Origin: Asparagopsis taxiformis
Taxonomy: Eukaryota > Rhodophyta > Florideophyceae > Bonnemaisoniales > Bonnemaisoniaceae
NCBI GenBank assembly: GCA_030407315.1
Contig: JALQPE010002813.1
Coordinates: forward strand, 29,991 to 93,990
Direction of reading: 5' to 3'
Length of the DNA: 64,000 nucleotides
In this document: positions 59,310 to 64,000 of the stretch, piece after piece
Layout: the number at the start of each line of letters is the position of its first letter
Position numbering within the stretch: the first letter of the stretch is position 1
Position numbers and translations under genes: made by a program
Notes under the pieces: generated by a model
What the model was told of the DNA's origin: nothing
Database searches by the model: none
What the model saw: the letters and a program-made list of their open reading frames with translations, nothing else

Positions 59310-59695
59310 ATCGATGAATTTGCTGTAATGAAACGTTTTCTTACAGCAGCCACGATTTCTTTACCGGGTAAAATATTGTGGCCGCTGTAATGAAACGTTT
59401 TCTTACAGCAAAGTCATCGTTACGATGACTTTGCTGTAAGAAAAGAAAACATTACAGCGGCCACAATTTTTTACCCGGTAAAAATTCTTGCTGATTTTTA
59501 CCCGGTAAAAAATTCTTCGGCCACTGCAAGGAAACGGTTCCTTACAGCAAAGTCATCGTTACGATGACTTTGCTGTAAGAAAGCAAATCATTACAGCTGC
59601 CACGATTTTTTTACCCGGTAAAAAATTCTTGGCCACTGTAATGGAAACGTTTTCTTACAGCAAAGTCATCGTAACGATGACTTTGCTGTAAGCAT
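59310..59695. repeat. palindrome array R4
   Basis: P1 at 59402-59440, 59541-59579 and 59654-59692 (centres T, T, A), with P2 palindromes between and before them. The left border is a half P1 (gatgaatttgctgtaatg) rather than the usual GTTTACC border, so this array looks truncated or rearranged on that side. It lies between the start of copy B and the 3' end of the transposase-like gene. Confidence 0.95.
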
Positions 59696-59811
59696 ACCTC
59701 CCTCCATCCTCTCAGATCCTCTCCCCACTACTTGCACCAATCCACCAACGCCCTAGAGTGTACAATTCATATGTGATGCATCTGGTTATTCATTTTATTC
59801 TTCCCTAAAAA

Positions 59812-62800
59812 TCATGCAGCCCTCGGTGGAAATCCGTCTCGCCTACATAGTGCATATATCTCTCCACCCTCCAGCAGTCCGGGTCCGTGCCTTACCTCCC
59901 TCATGTTCTCATCATATTCGCATACACTCCCATTGCAATAGTGCATACCAAACACCTCAGTGACTCCCTCACTCATCTCCACAATTACTGTTCGTCGCCT
60001 CTCTTCGACCTTGAACACTCCTTCATCAGTTTTTTGCAAACCCAGGCAAACTCCATAAGCTGTACCTTGCTCATCTCTCGCACTCTCGTTCCTCAGGATA
60101 AAGAACGCTAGAACAATAAAAAACCGCGGTTCATAATTAATTCTTCCCCGCATTATCTCTGATGTGAGACGAGACGCCGGGTACAGAATCGCTTGTGAAG
60201 TTGCACCATCCTCACATGTCCTCTGTTCAGGGCAAACAGCATGGATGATAGCTCCTGATTCTAGAGAGCCAGACCTCTGCACTGTTTTCCTTCCCCACTC
60301 TGTCGTAGTGCTTCTAGAAACTCTTCTCACCCATTCGGCATACTTTCCACACCCGCTTGTTCCGCTTCCGTACCTTTCGGTAAAGAACCGTTTGAAAACA
60401 CCTACAGCACCCTCTGCCATATCACATTTTCCATTCATGTACTCCTTGACCTCGTCAATAGATATACCTCCATGCCCTCTCCACGTCACAATTTCACCAT
60501 CCGCCGACAATATCTTTCCTCGACGCTGGGAGAGAAGCTGGAGAACCGGTTCCTGGAAGCAGTTTTTCACTACCTCGTCTTCCACATCTATTTCTCTCCC
60601 TAGCTCCTGTGAAAGAACGTTGACCATTTGAGAGCATTCGGACGAGGACCAATGTTGTGGCTCCATGCCGATTTCGCGCAAAACAATGGCCACTCTCGTC
60701 TGCCAGTCATCCGCAAGAACTAATTCCAGCGCTGAAAGCTGTTCGCTTTGGTGATTGGACATTCTCACACCTTTCTTCAGCGGCTGATGCATCCGTTCGA
60801 ATATAAGCTCCTGCACGTGCTTCACAGAGCCGTAGGCAGGAAGCGTATGAACACAAAACTCGACAAGACGATGAACATTAGGCTTGTCCAAATGTGCTCC
60901 TGCTCCCTTCACTTTCCGACAATACTCATTCAACGTCTCCACGTAGTCTACAGTTCTTCCCAGAATGTATTCATTCCTGCCACCTTCTCCGTCAGCCGTC
61001 TCTACTTCATGTGGACCGTCTTTCCACCATACGGGCATGAAACTAATACACGAAACCAGCTTCTGAAACATCACTACTAGTTTGACGGCCCCATCAAATT
61101 TTTCACGATGACCTTCCCCTTTCCCATCCATCATTCGAGCTGCGTTTTCGAATGCCATAGGTGCTATCAGCAGCACACTGAATATGTCACTCATGTTCAT
61201 GGAAAGCAGATTGTTGGTTCCAAATAAACGGTTCTGCCTTCCCATCCTGAACTTCTTCAGAGCGCCCAGAATTTGCAATTCAGCTACCTCTCGAATTCGT
61301 GGGCTGGCAGCTGAAATACAAGCGTTCAGTACATCTTGTGCCAGTCCAGACAATAGATGGTCAGGTGCTATCACTGCGGAACGGTACGGGTCAAAAATTG
61401 CTGGGACAACTGAAACTCCGTTTTCCGTCTTCGGTACTTCTTCCTGCACTGCTTCCAAGGAAGTGCTCAGGACATGAAATGGTAAATCTTCCCCTTCTTC
61501 TGCAGCCAGTCCGAGAGTGCGAAGCTGGGTTTCTGTGGCATCCTTACGTGTCGATGCATTCCGATACTTGCTCCTGGCATGCGTCGATGTTTGCCCGTTC
61601 ACTACCGAAGTGTATGCATTCTTCGTGCCACCAGTACTGCTCAGGTCATATTTGCGGAAACTGCAGATGTGGCACGGAGAGTTTGATGTGTGTCCAAGAA
61701 CATCCAGGGTATGTGAAACTGCAGGATAGTCTCCAATGCTCCCCACTGGGTCTAGAAATACCACAACATCTTCTCCCTCTGCATTTTTCGTTGGGAAACC
61801 CTCTGTGCTTCCCCGCACTATATCTTGAACGATATATCGCAATACACAATTTGTGGACACTCCCGGAGGTGGCAAACCAATCACTCGAACCGCTTGGTAG
61901 CTTCCCCTTTTCCGAGGCGGTAGATTGAGAGGTAACATATAGCATCCACCAAAACTTCCCTTCCTGCTTGTGAATGGTTCAAAGTCATCCGTGTAAAGGA
62001 GAAATCGGTAAACAAAGTAGTTTCGACCATCCTCCAGCTTTCCCCAACATGGTGCATCTTCTCGCGGAGACGCTGGGTGCCATTGCGACCTGTGGTCTCC
62101 GAAACCATCCGAGAACACCCCTGAAACACGAATTTCTTCATAGTTGGGGCTTCCTAGTCTATCGGGCGGGTTTCTGGCTTCAGCAAAGCTCGCGCCCGGT
62201 GAAAAGCAAAGTAACATGGTGGATGCTTCTCCGACCTGCTCTTTCAAATACCTGTTCACCAATACGACGTGTGGAACAATATCACCCTCTTCCATTCCAA
62301 TTGGTAATAGAACGGTTATCACGTCCCCAGCTCGTGTTCCTTTTCCCTTGGCTCCTGCTCCGATTACACATTGCGATATCGCTCGCAGAGCATGCTGCCT
62401 CTCCCATTCCAATAGATGTGACATTCGCGGCTGCAGATATTTTTCGACATGCACATCATGCTCACCGTCGTGTCGAGCCTCATAGGTAACTATGGTCCTA
62501 GCATGAAGTTCCCACAACGACGTAACCGCCACTCTTCTCCTCTTCGGTTTCCCACCATCTCTGTCATTCTTCCTAAACCCTTTTGCTCTTTCGATGACGG
62601 CAACCTGACGAGCTCCTGGATGACATCGGATTCGAATTGCTGTTCCATCAGGTACATAAATGTGCTTCAAACCCTTTTTCCCATCGCTGTCAATGGGAAC
62701 AACTGCTGTGCGAACGAATGGGTCGCTCAAAACACCCCTCCTGCACTTTGCAATGAACGAATCTTCAATGCTGCACTCTGCGGTTGATTTTTCTCCTTCC

Positions 62801-63186
62801 GAGCTTCGATTGTTCGCATCACTGCGGAATGCTTTAAAGATTGGTCGAGTCTGGACATCTTTCAGAGCCCATGTGCTTGGGAGTACAATACGAACTTTCG
62901 CCATTCCTCCACAATTGTCTCTGTCATCTGTTGTTCCACGGGTTCCTACTGCACCTCGATGCTGTGCAGCTCTTGCTCCGCTCTTTCGAAGGTCTATCGG
63001 AAACTCGATGTCACAGCTCTTTGCATAGCAGTGTTTCCTCAAGAATGGTAGTATCTTCTGTCGCATCACAGAGTCCGACGGGACGTGCTCACTTGGATCT
63101 CTGCGGAAATTCATTCCGAACAGGGTACCTTCATAGTGGGCTCTTGTCATTCTTTGAGTTCCACTCAGCTGAAGAGCCCCATACAT
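59812..63186 (-). CDS. putative EnSpm/CACTA-type transposase
   Basis: 1,124 aa from ATG 63186. The central region resembles CACTA (TNP2/Plavaka-like) transposases in order and spacing: FLLYTDDFEPFTSRKGSFGG and PLNLPPRK, then VVVFLDPVGSIGDYPA, a zinc-type pair CHIC, and late in the protein HRLVEFCVHTLPAYGSV with IFERMHQPLKKGVRMSN (compare the HYLVHLP..GPV..FER pattern). DDF, GDYPA and FER are candidate acidic catalytic residues. The N-terminal ~400 residues are unassigned. Upstream it overlaps the 63165-63614 ORF by 22 bp. I infer a DNA-transposon transposase that could mobilise the gene set. This is recognition by pattern only; a distant KDZ-like relative is also possible. Confidence 0.6.
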   Translation of the reverse strand: MYGALQLSGTQRMTRAHYEGTLFGMNFRRDPSEHVPSDSVMRQKILPFLRKHCYAKSCDIEFPIDLRKSGARAAQHRGAVGTRGTTDDRDNCGGMAKVRIVLPSTWALKDVQTRPIFKAFRSDANNRSSEGEKSTAECSIEDSFIAKCRRGVLSDPFVRTAVVPIDSDGKKGLKHIYVPDGTAIRIRCHPGARQVAVIERAKGFRKNDRDGGKPKRRRVAVTSLWELHARTIVTYEARHDGEHDVHVEKYLQPRMSHLLEWERQHALRAISQCVIGAGAKGKGTRAGDVITVLLPIGMEEGDIVPHVVLVNRYLKEQVGEASTMLLCFSPGASFAEARNPPDRLGSPNYEEIRVSGVFSDGFGDHRSQWHPASPREDAPCWGKLEDGRNYFVYRFLLYTDDFEPFTSRKGSFGGCYMLPLNLPPRKRGSYQAVRVIGLPPPGVSTNCVLRYIVQDIVRGSTEGFPTKNAEGEDVVVFLDPVGSIGDYPAVSHTLDVLGHTSNSPCHICSFRKYDLSSTGGTKNAYTSVVNGQTSTHARSKYRNASTRKDATETQLRTLGLAAEEGEDLPFHVLSTSLEAVQEEVPKTENGVSVVPAIFDPYRSAVIAPDHLLSGLAQDVLNACISAASPRIREVAELQILGALKKFRMGRQNRLFGTNNLLSMNMSDIFSVLLIAPMAFENAARMMDGKGEGHREKFDGAVKLVVMFQKLVSCISFMPVWWKDGPHEVETADGEGGRNEYILGRTVDYVETLNEYCRKVKGAGAHLDKPNVHRLVEFCVHTLPAYGSVKHVQELIFERMHQPLKKGVRMSNHQSEQLSALELVLADDWQTRVAIVLREIGMEPQHWSSSECSQMVNVLSQELGREIDVEDEVVKNCFQEPVLQLLSQRRGKILSADGEIVTWRGHGGISIDEVKEYMNGKCDMAEGAVGVFKRFFTERYGSGTSGCGKYAEWVRRVSRSTTTEWGRKTVQRSGSLESGAIIHAVCPEQRTCEDGATSQAILYPASRLTSEIMRGRINYEPRFFIVLAFFILRNESARDEQGTAYGVCLGLQKTDEGVFKVEERRRTVIVEMSEGVTEVFGMHYCNGSVCEYDENMREVRHGPGLLEGGEIYALCRRDGFPPRAA

Positions 63187-63614
63187 TGCAGGCCATTGTA
63201 GTAGTGCCTTGAAATCACCACATGCTTCATCCCCAGCATTTGGTCTATCGGGCCTCCAGTTGAAATAGAATCAGAACCTCGTCCGGTTGCTTCTTCCGAT
63301 TCCATTAGCGTGCTCGATGCTATGTAGATGTCACTTCCAGCTTCATCGTTGTTGCTGTACACATCAATACAACCTTCTATTGTGTCACCCATAGGGATTG
63401 GGGACTCCAATAGGTCATCTGTGGTACACTCACGTCGTAGCTCATTACCTCTCGGGATTTCTTTGTTCATGCAGGCTGCATCACTGCTGCGGATTTCTCC
63501 CTGCAGTTTCCCAGGAAGCTGTTCACTGGGACTGGCCACATTGAGTGAATCGAATCTCGCCTTTGTCCTACGACTTGTGGTTTTCTTTCGAATAGGAGTC
63601 CGTCTCGGAGCCAT
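63165..63614 (-). CDS. basic N-terminal ORF upstream of the transposase
   Basis: 149 aa from ATG 63614. A strongly basic N-terminus (PRRTPIRKKTTSRRTKARF) suggests a nuclear signal; the middle is acidic and Ser/Glu-rich. The end overlaps the transposase frame by 22 bp. It may be the true N-terminus of the 1,124-aa protein, reached by frameshift or splicing, or a separate small protein. TAACCGTTAC lies about 100 bp upstream (63716-63725), as for two other genes of this region. Confidence 0.6.
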   Translation of the reverse strand: MAPRRTPIRKKTTSRRTKARFDSLNVASPSEQLPGKLQGEIRSSDAACMNKEIPRGNELRRECTTDDLLESPIPMGDTIEGCIDVYSNNDEAGSDIYIASSTLMESEEATGRGSDSISTGGPIDQMLGMKHVVISRHYYNGLQCMGLFS

Positions 63615-64000
63615 CTTGATGTTTTTGTTCTTTTCTTCTTCGCTCAGTTTTGTTGCATAGAATACAACTCTAAACTTCTACGACATGACTACTATCTCAA
63701 TACAGTATTACTTTTTAACCGTTACGAAACCTTTCCAGGTTTCATTCGATCCAATGACTGGTTCACCACAATGCTTTGTCCTATGCTCATTTCTTTATAC
63801 ACATTGATTGCTATTTCATCCGACTCAACATCGTTTTTGCTATCTTGTATCGCATTCCCTAACCACAAACCCAACCAAGATGTATCCATTTCCCGGAAAA
63901 CGGCCGTTTATTTTCGCAGTGATGCTCTAGGCACTAATACTGAATCTGATTTTTCTCATACACGTACTTCCTACTCGTATACTCTACCACATTTTCGGCC
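63615..64000 (-). promoter_or_regulatory. promoter region of the transposase locus
   Basis: TAACCGTTAC at 63716-63725. A small GAAACCT...AGGTTTC inverted repeat occurs at about 63,726-63,743. No other gene to the window end. Confidence 0.4.

Noticed and set aside
49321..59695. Arrays of repeats as CRISPR
   Set aside because: Units are palindromes in mirrored order, spacers are themselves repeated, there are no cas genes, and the genome is eukaryotic.
40288..64000. Bacterial or phage contamination, given ParB and a beta-class methyltransferase
   Set aside because: SET, dioxygenase and CACTA-like proteins, the Kozak-like GCCATGG, absence of ribosome-binding sites and continuity with copia elements argue for nuclear DNA.

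Overview
This window is eukaryotic nuclear DNA from an intron-poor, transposon-rich genome. It carries Ty1/copia and Ty3/gypsy retroelements, a piggyBac relic, single-exon C2H2 zinc-finger genes, AATAAA poly(A) signals and TATA-like boxes. There are no bacterial operon signals. A red alga (Rhodophyta) fits the compact single-exon genes and transposon mix, but this is a low-confidence inference because no marker gene is present.

Layout. 1-1.8 kb: dead Ty3/gypsy reverse transcriptase (minus strand), disrupted by a ~240-bp dispersed repeat and three perfect palindromes. 1.8-7.1 kb: no convincing gene; it holds a cluster of CTTACA motifs, a TATA/CCAAT-like patch and a CpG-rich block. 7.1-9.9 kb: degenerate piggyBac element with terminal inverted repeats. 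9.9-11.8 kb: nothing recognised. 11.8-24.5 kb: four paralogous zinc-finger proteins of 702-775 aa (+,-,-,+), each with a shared unknown N-terminal domain and four C2H2 fingers. 25.4-25.9 kb: a small secreted, very basic, eight-cysteine protein. 26.5-40.3 kb: three nested copia elements. Element 1 sits in the 3' LTR of element 2, which sits at the start of the 5' LTR of element 3. Element 3 is cut off inside its reverse transcriptase at about 40,287.

40.3-64 kb is the most unusual part: a gene set that looks like one large DNA element, or a cluster of related cassettes. It encodes a coiled-coil protein, a protein with a possible Tudor-like start, a ParB-like domain fused to a beta-class DNA methyltransferase, a SET-domain protein, and two paralogous loci joining a ParB-like domain to a 2-oxoglutarate/Fe(II) dioxygenase-like domain. 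It also has a 1,124-aa protein resembling EnSpm/CACTA-type transposases, with an overlapping upstream ORF. Four intergenic arrays built from the same 39-bp and ~55-bp palindromes surround these cassettes, and a different palindrome array lies near the left edge. Three promoters share an exact TAACCGTTAC motif.

Working model (inference): a large transposon that carries its own DNA- and chromatin-modification enzymes, whose ParB-like domains may recognise the palindromic arrays much as bacterial ParB recognises parS. The right end lies outside the window, so the element limits are unproven.
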